Source: Bacteroidales bacterium
Lineage (GTDB): Bacteria > Bacteroidota > Bacteroidia > Bacteroidales > VadinHA17
Length of the DNA: 64,000 nt
NCBI GenBank assembly: GCA_025454815.1
Contig: JALONR010000022.1
Span: 1-64,000 of the forward strand
Direction: 5' to 3'
This document shows positions 26,466-35,285 of this stretch, in pieces. A program made the position numbers and the translations under genes. The stretch's first letter is position 1, and each line of letters starts with the position of its first letter. The notes below the pieces were generated by a model. It made no database searches and was not told the origin of the DNA. It saw only the letters and a program-made list of their open reading frames with translations.

Positions 26466-29400
26466 CTATTTCATCATTTCCGGGATATTATTCATAATCA
26501 GGTTATCAATCCGGTTTCCGAAATCCTTTACCTGCCCGGCATAGTTCTCAAGTGCCTTTATCTGCAGTTCTGCCGGGCGGCCGGGATATCCGGCCACGGC
26601 TCCATAGATTTCCCCGATGTTTTCCCTGAGCCTCACCTGGCCGGTTATACCTCCCTCACCTGCCTGGGTGGCAGAGATCTGTTCCCGCATACCTTCACAT
26701 GTTGCTATCAGGTTCCGCGTCTTCTTCAGGGCTGATCCCCTGGCGGTTGCCTCCCTCTTTTTAAGGGCATCTGTTGCGTCCAGGATCTTCTGGTCAATGG
26801 CTGCCAGTTCCTCAAGGAGGCTATAGGCTTTCATCAGCGTTTCTCTCTGAAGCTTCCTGTCGGCTTCCGGGTGTTTCCAGTCAGGACTGTCATTTAATAC
26901 CAGGTCAGTGGTGTACGTTTCTGTTCCCCTGGTCAGCCTGACTGTATATTTGCCGGCAGGATAATCGGGACCGACAATTGCCTCACCCAGAATGTTGGGT
27001 GATTTTGGCACCCTGGGAGGATCCATTGTTGTGGCGATCCGTACCATGTTTAATCCCTTGCGGGTGCCGGCCGGCACCTTTTTGAGAAATTTACCGTCTG
27101 AGTCAAACAGCTCAAGATACATCTCCCCGAAGACGTGCCTTTTTTTCAGGTAGTAACATATTGTAGCGCTTACAGAGGGATTCGGTCCTGTGTACTCCGA
27201 GTCACCCTGGAAATCCTGCGTGCCTGCCCCTGACGGGAAGAAGTACGGCCGGACCGGCAGGAAGGCAAATTCCTGTTCCATCAGTGCCGGTGTGAGATGC
27301 CTGAGCGGTGTGATGTCATCAATAATGATTATGCCTCTTCCGTGGGTGGCTATCACGAGGTCATTTTCCCGTTCCTGGAATGCAAGGTCATACACTCCTG
27401 TCTGTGGCACCTTGTTCTTGAACCTTACCCATGAGGAGCCATGGTCATTGCTTATAAACAGGCCCATCTCAGTTCCGAGAAATATCAGATCAGGATTTAT
27501 GAGGTCCTGCCTGATGACATGGCAGAAGCCCTTTACGGCATCAGTTGACAGCGACTTCCAGGTTTTGCCGAGATCACCGGTATAATAGACATAGGAATTC
27601 ATGTCACCGTTCCGGTGAGCGTCAACGGTAATCCATGCTGCCTCGCGGTTGAAATTATCCGCATCAATATTTGAGATGAATGCCAGCGGCGGAAGACCCG
27701 GAATGGCATCGTTCAGTTTCGTCCAGTTTTTGCCGCCGTCAGTGGTAAGCTGCACATTGCCGTCATCGGTACCCACCCATATTATATTCTCATCAATGGG
27801 GGACTCGGAGATGGTGAAAATGGTGGTATTGTTTTCTGCGGTGCTGTTGTCAATGGTCAGCCCGCCTGATTTTTCCTGTTGCTGACGCGAAGGGTCATTG
27901 GTTGTCAGATCAGGCGAGATCTTTTCAAATGAGTCGCCCTTGTCTTTTGAACGGTAGAGGTACTGGGCTCCCACATAGAGCCACCCTGATTTCTTTCCGA
28001 AGACCGTAGGGGTGTTCCAGTTGAACCTGAGTCTTTCCGTCCCTTCAGCCGGGAAGGGTTTTATGTATTTGCTTTCGCCGGTTTTAATATTGGTACGGCT
28101 GATACGGCCTCCCTGGTATTGTGAATAGATCAGGTCAGGATCTGTCTTATCGGCATAGGTGTAGAATCCGTCACCATAGCCCACATTTTTCCATGCGCAA
28201 TTGGTAATCCCTCCCGGTTTTCTGGAAGGGCCCATCCACGACCCGTTGTCCTGAAGGCCGCCATAGACATTGTAGGGGGATGCATTGTCAACGCTCACGT
28301 GGTAGAACTGAGACAGCGGCAGGTTCTGAATAAATCTCCATGTGTTCCCTTTATCTTCTGATATGTAAACCCCGCCGTCAGTTCCCAGGTACATGAACCG
28401 GTTATTGAGGGGGCTGACCCAAAGGGCATGGGTGTCACTGTGGTAATTGCCTCCGGTCACCGCGGGGCTCTGGAACACCTTGCCTCCGTCATTGCTTACC
28501 CAGAGGATGGTTCCGGGTTTGTAGATCCGTTCCTTCTCAACCGGATCAGCGACGATCAGGCTGTAGTAGAACGGCCTGTCGCCCATCATGTACTGGTCGC
28601 TCATTTTTTCCCATGAGTCTCCCCGGTCACCGGAACGGTACAGGGCTGATTTTTCCGATTCCACCACTGCATAAAGAGTATGCGGAGCTACCGGTGATAC
28701 AGCAAGTGCAATCCGACCCAGTGTGCCGGCCGGCAGTCCGTTATGGATTTTATTCCAGGTTGTTCCTCCGTCGGTTGACCTGTAAATGCCGCTTCCCGGC
28801 CCTCCGGATCTGAAGGTGTGAGCCTGCCGCCTGAAATCCCAGAAGGATGCGTAAATCACTGAGGGATCAGAGGGGTCCATCGCCATATCGGCACAACCGG
28901 CAGAGGGGCTCACATAAAGCACTTTCGTCCACGACTTGCCCCCGTCAGCGGTTTTGTACACGCCCCGTTCCCCGCTGTCTCCCCAGAGGGCACCCAGCAC
29001 GGCGGCATAAACAATGTCAGGATTGACGGGATTAATTAGTATCCGGCCTATCCGTTCGCTTTCAGGAAGTCCCATGTATTCCCATTTTTCTCCGCCGTTG
29101 GTGGTTTTGTAGATCCCTGTCCCGACAGAAACGCTGTTCCGGGTCCACACCTCACCCAGGCCTGCCCAGACGGTGTCAGGCCGTGCCTGGTCAATGGTTA
29201 TTGCCCCTACGGACTGAGGGTATTCTTCAAACACCGGTTTGAAGGTTGTGCCTCTGTTGATCGACTTCCAGATGCCTCCGTTTGCGGCGCCCACCCAGAT
29301 CACATCCGGATTTTTGTGTTCAGCATCAATGCATGATATCCGCCCGCTCATCCTGGCGGGTCCTATCTGCCTTCCCTGGATATCACCCAGTATGGCCTCG

Positions 29401-29471
29401 TTCAGCTGTCCGTTCAGAGACGACACGAGGGCAAGGCAGGCGATGCCTGAAAAAAGACTCTTCAGCTTCAT
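26466..29471 (-). CDS. Secreted Asp-box (BNR/VPS10-like) propeller protein
   Basis: This 1001-residue protein has a signal peptide (MKLKSLFSGIACLALVSSLNGQ). At least ten Asp-box turns are visible in the first 720 residues, for example KTTNGGEKWEY, KTADGGKSWTKV, RSTDGGTTWNKI, ISEDKGNTWRFI, RSKDKGDSFEKI and LTTDGGKNWTKL. This indicates one large 10-bladed or two smaller propellers as in VPS10/sortilin domains. The C-terminal 280 residues hold a beta domain and a helical tail. Such proteins are often labelled glycosyl hydrolase, but I see no sialidase Arg/FRIP signature, so a binding or peptide-processing role is as likely. It sits between a LolA-like gene (38 bases) and the tricorn-like protease. 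Confidence 0.82.
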   Translation of the reverse strand: MKLKSLFSGIACLALVSSLNGQLNEAILGDIQGRQIGPARMSGRISCIDAEHKNPDVIWVGAANGGIWKSINRGTTFKPVFEEYPQSVGAITIDQARPDTVWAGLGEVWTRNSVSVGTGIYKTTNGGEKWEYMGLPESERIGRILINPVNPDIVYAAVLGALWGDSGERGVYKTADGGKSWTKVLYVSPSAGCADMAMDPSDPSVIYASFWDFRRQAHTFRSGGPGSGIYRSTDGGTTWNKIHNGLPAGTLGRIALAVSPVAPHTLYAVVESEKSALYRSGDRGDSWEKMSDQYMMGDRPFYYSLIVADPVEKERIYKPGTILWVSNDGGKVFQSPAVTGGNYHSDTHALWVSPLNNRFMYLGTDGGVYISEDKGNTWRFIQNLPLSQFYHVSVDNASPYNVYGGLQDNGSWMGPSRKPGGITNCAWKNVGYGDGFYTYADKTDPDLIYSQYQGGRISRTNIKTGESKYIKPFPAEGTERLRFNWNTPTVFGKKSGWLYVGAQYLYRSKDKGDSFEKISPDLTTNDPSRQQQEKSGGLTIDNSTAENNTTIFTISESPIDENIIWVGTDDGNVQLTTDGGKNWTKLNDAIPGLPPLAFISNIDADNFNREAAWITVDAHRNGDMNSYVYYTGDLGKTWKSLSTDAVKGFCHVIRQDLINPDLIFLGTEMGLFISNDHGSSWVRFKNKVPQTGVYDLAFQERENDLVIATHGRGIIIIDDITPLRHLTPALMEQEFAFLPVRPYFFPSGAGTQDFQGDSEYTGPNPSVSATICYYLKKRHVFGEMYLELFDSDGKFLKKVPAGTRKGLNMVRIATTMDPPRVPKSPNILGEAIVGPDYPAGKYTVRLTRGTETYTTDLVLNDSPDWKHPEADRKLQRETLMKAYSLLEELAAIDQKILDATDALKKREATARGSALKKTRNLIATCEGMREQISATQAGEGGITGQVRLRENIGEIYGAVAGYPGRPAELQIKALENYAGQVKDFGNRIDNLIMNNIPEMMK

Positions 29472-29509
29472 AATAACTTGTTTTTCAGGATTAGTTTTTT
29501 GCAGGATCC

Positions 29510-30238
29510 CTAAACGGAGGGTTTGTCAAACAGTGTGTCCTCAAGTTCCTGGTTAAACTCCACCTTCTCAAATATCAGGGTCATTACCAGCTGACCCTGC
29601 ATTTTTGTTTCTGCCTTGCCGGGCATGGCAATCCCTTCAACCATTGAGTAGTTGCTGAAATAATTATCGCTCTCGCTTTCATTGCCCATTACAGTCATTT
29701 TGGTATTCTGCCGGAGCAATATATAGGTGTCTGCATCGATCCAGAAGGTGAAGATATCTCCGGGTTCAGTCGCCAGTTTTATTTTATAACAGGATGTTCC
29801 CTCCATATCTTCCTGACCTTCAAGGGTTACCTGGTAACCCTTTTCCTTCCAGTTCCAGAGCATGCCGTCACTGTCTGCCTGGTATTTTACGCTTCTGAGC
29901 TGGTCTTCGGTCATCGGCTGTGGAGCCGTCACACCGGCAAACGGATTGATCATCCATCCTTCTGTTCCGTTAAATGTCTGTATCAGTGTCATTCCCTGAA
30001 GCGAAGCCTCAAGACGCACCTTTCCCGGCCTTTTGGCATATTGTACAAAGGGAATTTCAATGCCACTCTGGATCATTTTTCCCGTGATCTTCTGTGAATT
30101 GATCTTCAGCAGGTTATCCTGGCCCGTGGCCGAAAAGTGGCCGGCAAGGACCTCATCAAGTGTCTGGGACATGACTGCACCTCCGCTGACCAGGAGGAGG
30201 GCTGCAAAAAATAACAGGGACTTTTTCATTTTTTCCAT
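29510..30238 (-). CDS. LolA-like outer-membrane lipoprotein-sorting fold protein
   Basis: This 242-residue exported protein (signal helix about 5-24, ending AVMSQ) has the half-barrel layout of LolA/LolB-like proteins. VRLEASLQGMTLIQTFNGTEGW, YKIKLATEPGDIFTFWIDADTY and the closing AKTKMQG/VEFNQ strands are the usual phrases of this group. The typical role is carrying or sensing hydrophobic ligands in the periplasm, but it is not the housekeeping LolA, given its operon setting. The downstream propeller-protein gene starts 38 bases after its stop. MKKS at residue 4 is an alternative start. Confidence 0.78.
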   Translation of the reverse strand: MEKMKKSLLFFAALLLVSGGAVMSQTLDEVLAGHFSATGQDNLLKINSQKITGKMIQSGIEIPFVQYAKRPGKVRLEASLQGMTLIQTFNGTEGWMINPFAGVTAPQPMTEDQLRSVKYQADSDGMLWNWKEKGYQVTLEGQEDMEGTSCYKIKLATEPGDIFTFWIDADTYILLRQNTKMTVMGNESESDNYFSNYSMVEGIAMPGKAETKMQGQLVMTLIFEKVEFNQELEDTLFDKPSV

Positions 30239-30297
30239 GGATTAGTTTATTTGAGAAAGCAAGATATTCCATTTTCAGGGAATCGCCTAACTTTTAA

Positions 30298-31155
30298 ATG
30301 AATTTGAAATACCGGGGAGGGTCAGACGGAAGTATTCATAACTTAGTGCCGGACTCAAACCCTGATATACAAAATCAACAAAGGTTTATGTCATACTTTA
30401 CGGAACCAGACTCCCTGCTTCAGATGAAAGCAATATCCGCAGTCCTCCCGGTGATGCTGACAGTGGTTTTCTATTCACTCTACTGGTTTGTTGCTAGTTC
30501 AGGCAGACTGAAGGAGAGAGTCTACAGCAGATATGAGCAACTGAGTGCAAATGTGATTCATGTGGTTCTGAAAAGATCGGCCGGCTTTTTGCTTCTGGGA
30601 GTTCTGCCACTTGTGGTGATGGCTCTTCTGAGTGAAAACTTTTCTCCTGCCGATGCCGGGATAAGGTCAAATCCTGAGACAATGCGTTTTACCGTTCTCA
30701 GCATTGCTTTACTATCCCTGCTTGTCATACCCATTGTCTTTTTCAGTGCAGGGAAGCCGGCTGTTTATACAATCTATCCGGAAATAAGGGCCTCACGATG
30801 GACATGGGGGCTGCTTCTGGCTGAGACAACCACATGGGCTGTTTATCTGCTTGGATATGAAATACTGTTCAGGGGGGTTCTGCTTTTCGGCCTGGCACAC
30901 ACAACCGGACCTGTAGCTGCAACTGTAATTAATGTCATACTTTATTCGGCCGCACACCTGCCCAAGGGTAAAACGGAAACGGTTGCTGCAATTCCGTTCG
31001 GTATAATCCTCTGCATCCTGACTCTTCAGTCAGGAACCATCTGGATAGCATTCCTTGTTCACCTGGTGAATGCGCTGACCACAACTTTCACCGCAATAAG
31101 ATCCAATCCTGAGATGAGTTACAGCAGAAAAGATGAAAGGGCATCCATCTCATGA
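30298..31155 (+). CDS. CPBP-family intramembrane protease homologue
   Basis: This protein of up to 285 residues has about seven membrane helices. The CPBP (CAAX protease/bacteriocin-processing) motifs are GYEILFRGVLLFG (motif 1), NVILYSAAHLPKG (motif 2, His) and LVHLVNA (motif 3, His-x-x-Asn). Motif 1 normally starts Glu-Glu; here the first Glu is Tyr while the second Glu and the Arg four residues later remain, so activity is possible but not certain. The N-terminus is unclear: an in-frame ATG at 30388 would give 255 residues and removes a polar stretch that does not look like a signal. Confidence 0.78.
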   Translation: MNLKYRGGSDGSIHNLVPDSNPDIQNQQRFMSYFTEPDSLLQMKAISAVLPVMLTVVFYSLYWFVASSGRLKERVYSRYEQLSANVIHVVLKRSAGFLLLGVLPLVVMALLSENFSPADAGIRSNPETMRFTVLSIALLSLLVIPIVFFSAGKPAVYTIYPEIRASRWTWGLLLAETTTWAVYLLGYEILFRGVLLFGLAHTTGPVAATVINVILYSAAHLPKGKTETVAAIPFGIILCILTLQSGTIWIAFLVHLVNALTTTFTAIRSNPEMSYSRKDERASIS

Positions 31156-31172
31156 CGACAGTGTGACATCCG

Positions 31173-33057
31173 TCAGCGGACCCGTGAGACATTCGTTTTA
31201 ATCAGTGAGCCATAAATATCAACACAGAATCTGTTGAAGGGGTCAAGTGCCATGTCAATGAGAAGGGCCGTCTCACCCCTCAGCGCCTTACGGTCGAGGT
31301 CAGTAGGGTTTCCTCCTGAAATGACTTCGAGTGCGTCTTGCAGGGCTTGTTCGTTTACAACTGTGCTGTCAGCCTGGCCTGCCATCCGGATAATGTCAAT
31401 TATCTCCCCTACGGAGAGTGTGTCATTGAATCCTCTCATTCCTTCCGTCTTCCAGAATTCACCCATCCCCCCGAGGTCTGACAGCAGGGTCAGATCATAT
31501 GCCCTGAACCATGTCTGATTTGACCAGCCCTGGCTTTTGCCCTCACCTTTCAGAATCCCTGTTGCGCCGATTCGCTGAAGGGATCTGAACCAGGGATGAT
31601 TCACCGTGACATCAAGATATGGAAGGAGGTATCCTCCTGCGTCGAGCAATACATTCTGTACATCCCTTACCGGAACTTCGGAAACCTGGACTTTCTTCAG
31701 CACAGCCAGGGCTCCCAGCGCCCCGGCTGCCTGCCCTGTCTGAAGCATCACCGGCTGAAGCCGTGTGGCTCCGTTGACAAGGTTTGTGACAGAGATTGAT
31801 TTCTCTGCTACAATAAGGCCTTTAACATCTTCGGGAATGAGGGTGCCGGAAGCTAAGATCTGGAAGCTCTTCGGTTCCCGAATAGGCGGAATGGTGATGA
31901 TCAACAGGGTAGTCACCGACAGCTATAGCGGTTCGGTAAAGTTTCCTGTCATTGCCGTAGGGATGGGTTATGTGGTTAAGGTTGAATCTGACCAGCCCCT
32001 TTATTCTCCTGGATTCGCGGTAATAGGGAATGAACGGGAGCCTGTCAGGGGTAGGGAACTCATCATCGGCGAGAGCAAGATTGCTGTATCCAAGCTCATG
32101 ATTTATGAAGTAAAGAAAGCACAGGGTTTTCTGTTTTGCCAGCCTGAGCGCCTCCTCCCTTCCTTCCCTGTCAAGTTCTATCAGGTTGACATAGTAATCA
32201 TTTCCCGATATTGGCCAGTTGATCATGTATTTATTCCCCGGCAGTTTGCCATAGGTAATCATTTTATCGCACGGCCACCTTGCATCAGCCTGATCCGCGC
32301 CGGTGCACAGAGGGTTTATGCATGCACAGGCGAAAAGTGAACTGTCATATCCTTCCGGCCTTTCCATTTGAACTTCGGTTCCGTAGTCCTTAAGGATAGC
32401 AACATATGTCAGGTCCTGTACAATATCATTGGCTTTCTCCGGTGCAATTTCTTCACCGGTATCGTATCGTGAGTCCATCCCAATGTCATAATCCGCACCG
32501 CATCTTGCGGCAATATCTCCGAGTTCAGTGGCGTCGATTAATATTTTTACCGTATAATTTATCCGATAGTTTCCTCTGCGCACCGTTACCTTCCATGTGT
32601 CACCCCGGCGTTTCACCTTCGTGATAACAGCATCATTAACTACTTTCAGGTATGATTCAGCTTCGGCCATACGGGAAAAGATCATATTACCCACCGATGG
32701 TTCGAACAGTATGTTGCTTACCCACCCTGTCCGCAACAGGGAATCGCCTCCGTAATGATCGGCGAGGGCATTGACAAATTCTCCCCAGATACCGCTCCTC
32801 AGGTTGTAATTGCCGTCGGTTGCGCTTACACCGGCACTGGTAAGCATCCCTCCGAGCCATTCGTGTTCTTCAACAATTACTGTACTGACCCCCATCCGTG
32901 CAGCCTGTATCCCTGCCGCCACTCCGCCGGTGCCGCCTCCGGCAACCAGTATATCCGCCGACATCCGGTCTGTGCATGATGAAATAACCGCGCCGCAGAT
33001 AATAAGTATCAGGAACCGTAAACGGAGCTGCCTGTTCTCGTTGAATTCCTTTCTCAT
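31173..33057 (-). pseudogene. FAD-dependent oxidoreductase lipoprotein, frameshifted
   Basis: The N-terminal part (start ATG 33055-33057) has a lipoprotein signal (VISSC), then the FAD motif DILVAGGGTGGVAAG and conserved phrases of the PF12831-type oxidoreductases up to GDYPVDHHHSAYSG; this frame stops at 31822. The rest of the family sequence (GTLIPEDVKGLIVAEKSISV, then GATRLQPVMLQTGQAAGA and a helical tail) continues in another minus-strand frame to 31173. Between the HHH and LIPED motifs there are 49 bases, not a multiple of three, so a small indel near 31850-31890 breaks the gene. A sequencing or assembly error is possible. Intact relatives are membrane-surface sugar oxidoreductases in many polysaccharide loci. 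Confidence 0.82.
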
Positions 33058-33223
33058 CGGATTTAAGGTTGAGCAATGGAATAAAATAATAAATTTATGG
33101 GAAATAATTGTTTGCAAATACCGGGATCTTGCTGAAAATCCCGGATAATCATATTGATGGACTGAATAATGCCTGGAGGACAATGCAACAAAGAACCAGA
33201 CCATTCATTAAAAAAATCACCAT

Positions 33224-34129
33224 ATGAAATGCGACAGGAGAAGATTCGTTAAAACCGGGGCCCTTGCGCTGACCGGCACGGCAGTACTGGGTAACACTTT
33301 CTGCACCTCTGCACAACAAAAAGTGATAACCGGACTACAGCTCTATTCAGTCCGTGATGACATGCGTGCTGATCCGCTGGGTTCACTCACGCAGCTTGCA
33401 GACATGGGATACGTCAATGTTGAACATGCAGGATATTCTGACCGACTCTTTTACGGATATCCGGCAGCAGAATTCAGGAAGATTCTTGATGATCTCGGCC
33501 TGAAAATGGTCAGCGGACACGTTGAATTTGTAAATCGTGACTGGGACAGGAGCTTTAATGATTTTTCAGACAGATGGAAGTACACTGTGGAAGACGCAGC
33601 CACCCTGGGTCAGTCCTACGTTGTAACCCCATGGCTTGAGGAGGGGATAAGGGCTAGCTATGATGAATTCAGGTATTTCATGGATGTGTATAACCGGTGC
33701 GGGGAGCTCTGCAACAAGTATGGAATGAAGTTCGGATACCACAATCACGACTTCGAGTTCAGCCAGAAGTTTAATGAAAAATCCCTTTTTGACATAATGA
33801 TGGAGAGCATTGACCCTGCCCTGGTTGTTGTTCAGCTTGACACGGGTAACCTGTTTGGCGGGGGAGCGGTGGCGATGGAAGTTGTTAAAAAGTATCCCGG
33901 CAGATTCGAGAATGTTCATGTAAAAGATGTTATTCCTGCCAGCGAGGCCGGCAGATTTGAGAGTACGATCATCGGTGAGGGAATTGCCGATGTAAGGAAT
34001 GTTCTGGATGAGATAAGAAAAACCGGCGGAGCACAGGTAGTGATAATAGAGCAGGAGGCATACCATGGAAAAACCCCCATGGAATGCGCTCAGAAAAACC
34101 TTGGGATATTGAATAAATGGGGTTACTGA
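33224..34129 (+). CDS. Tat-exported sugar isomerase/epimerase-like TIM-barrel protein
   Basis: This 301-residue protein starts with a twin-arginine signal (RRRFVKTGALALTG). The AP-endonuclease-2/xylose-isomerase-like TIM barrel has the metal-site phrases KFGYHNHDFEF, VVQLDTGNL and ENVHVKD, and a final Glu in VVIIEQEAYHG. Relatives act on keto sugars in the periplasm, often beside FAD oxidoreductases of the kind found, broken, in the divergent neighbour 166 bases away. The two may have been a pair for glycoside oxidation. The ATG at 33224 is fixed by the Tat signal. Confidence 0.87.
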   Translation: MKCDRRRFVKTGALALTGTAVLGNTFCTSAQQKVITGLQLYSVRDDMRADPLGSLTQLADMGYVNVEHAGYSDRLFYGYPAAEFRKILDDLGLKMVSGHVEFVNRDWDRSFNDFSDRWKYTVEDAATLGQSYVVTPWLEEGIRASYDEFRYFMDVYNRCGELCNKYGMKFGYHNHDFEFSQKFNEKSLFDIMMESIDPALVVVQLDTGNLFGGGAVAMEVVKKYPGRFENVHVKDVIPASEAGRFESTIIGEGIADVRNVLDEIRKTGGAQVVIIEQEAYHGKTPMECAQKNLGILNKWGY

Positions 34130-34235
34130 AAAATCAGCCCGGCCTTATGGAATTTTCTTGATTAAAATGGTACAACTTTTTATAAAAAATCCTTCATTTT
34201 TCGAACATTTATTTTAGTTTCGTGACAAAGCAATT

Positions 34236-35231
34236 TTGTTGAGGGTTGTAATAGTATATGACATTGATCACTCATGGGATGCGACCGAGATCAAAGAGAC
34301 ACGGAGCTCAAACCGCATTCTCTTCGAGGCGCTCAGGGAAGAGGGGATTGAAACGTACCTCGAAGAACTGAGCGACCCGCATCTCGACAGGATACTGGAG
34401 AGACATGACCCGCGCCATACGATAATATTTAACCTCTGTGAGACCCTGCCGGGGACGTCATACAGGGAGAGAATAGTTACAGAGATCCTTGAGAAGAGAG
34501 GATTCACCTATACGGGCAATACGCCCAGAGTCATAGATCTCAGTTACGACAAGCAGAAGACGAAGGAGTTACTCATGTCGCTGGGGATCCGGGTTCCTGA
34601 CGGAGCCGTCCTCATGCCTGAGGAGGCTCACAGGTGGACCCTTTTTCCCGCCATAGTCAAACCTTCACGCGAACACTGCAGCCTGACCATGTCTGAGAAA
34701 TCAGTGGTTTTTGACACCAACTCCCTCAGGGAGCAGATAATGCTGGTAAACAATGAACTGAACCAGCCTGCACTTGTTGAGGATTTCATTGACGGCCGCG
34801 AGTTCCATGTCTCTGTCTGGAACAATGGTCCGCCAGAGATACTCCCGGTGGCAGAGATGGACTTCTCCGCCTTCAGCGAAGCTAGGGAGAGACTCTGTAC
34901 TTATGAATCGAAATTCCTCCCGGGCTCAGGACATTATGATGGAATAGAAACCCTGATGCCTGCTCCGCTCGATGAGAGACTCTATAAAAAACTTGAAAAG
35001 AAGACCATTGCCACCTGGAACGGGTTCGGGTGCAAGGATTATGCAAGGTTTGACTTCAGGCTCCGGGATGACACATTTTATCTTCTTGACATTAATCCCA
35101 ACAATGATATCAGTCATGACACCAGTTTTGCCATTGCAGCGGGGATGAAAAACTATTCCTATGGTCAGATGGTTAAAAGAATTGTTATGATGGCTGCAGA
35201 GAGGCATCCTCATTTCGGAGCTGCCAGCTGA
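34236..35231 (+). CDS. ATP-grasp (D-Ala-D-Ala ligase-like) enzyme
   Basis: This protein of about 331 residues has the ATP-grasp fold. The N-terminal part has HTIIFNLCETLPG, the Ddl-like loop that reads FNLxEG in relatives. The ATP-binding middle has FPAIVKPSREHCS and ALVEDFIDGREFHVSVW. The Mg site DFRLRDDTFYLLDINPNNDIS carries the late Asp and Asn ligands. The first codons are TTG-TTG at 34236-34241 with no ATG nearby, so translation starts at TTG. It is not the cell-wall Ddl; orphan members ligate other amino acids. It stands alone, 54 bases before the M28 peptidase, which may act on the same kind of dipeptide. Confidence 0.8.
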   Translation: MLRVVIVYDIDHSWDATEIKETRSSNRILFEALREEGIETYLEELSDPHLDRILERHDPRHTIIFNLCETLPGTSYRERIVTEILEKRGFTYTGNTPRVIDLSYDKQKTKELLMSLGIRVPDGAVLMPEEAHRWTLFPAIVKPSREHCSLTMSEKSVVFDTNSLREQIMLVNNELNQPALVEDFIDGREFHVSVWNNGPPEILPVAEMDFSAFSEARERLCTYESKFLPGSGHYDGIETLMPAPLDERLYKKLEKKTIATWNGFGCKDYARFDFRLRDDTFYLLDINPNNDISHDTSFAIAAGMKNYSYGQMVKRIVMMAAERHPHFGAAS

Positions 35232-35285
35232 GCCGGCTGAATCCTCAAAATGACCTGACATTCAACTATCCTAATACTTAAACCT

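Noticed and set aside
26466..29471. Calling the Asp-box protein a sialidase
   Set aside because: Asp boxes alone do not define sialidases; the Arg triad and FRIP-type motif were not found.
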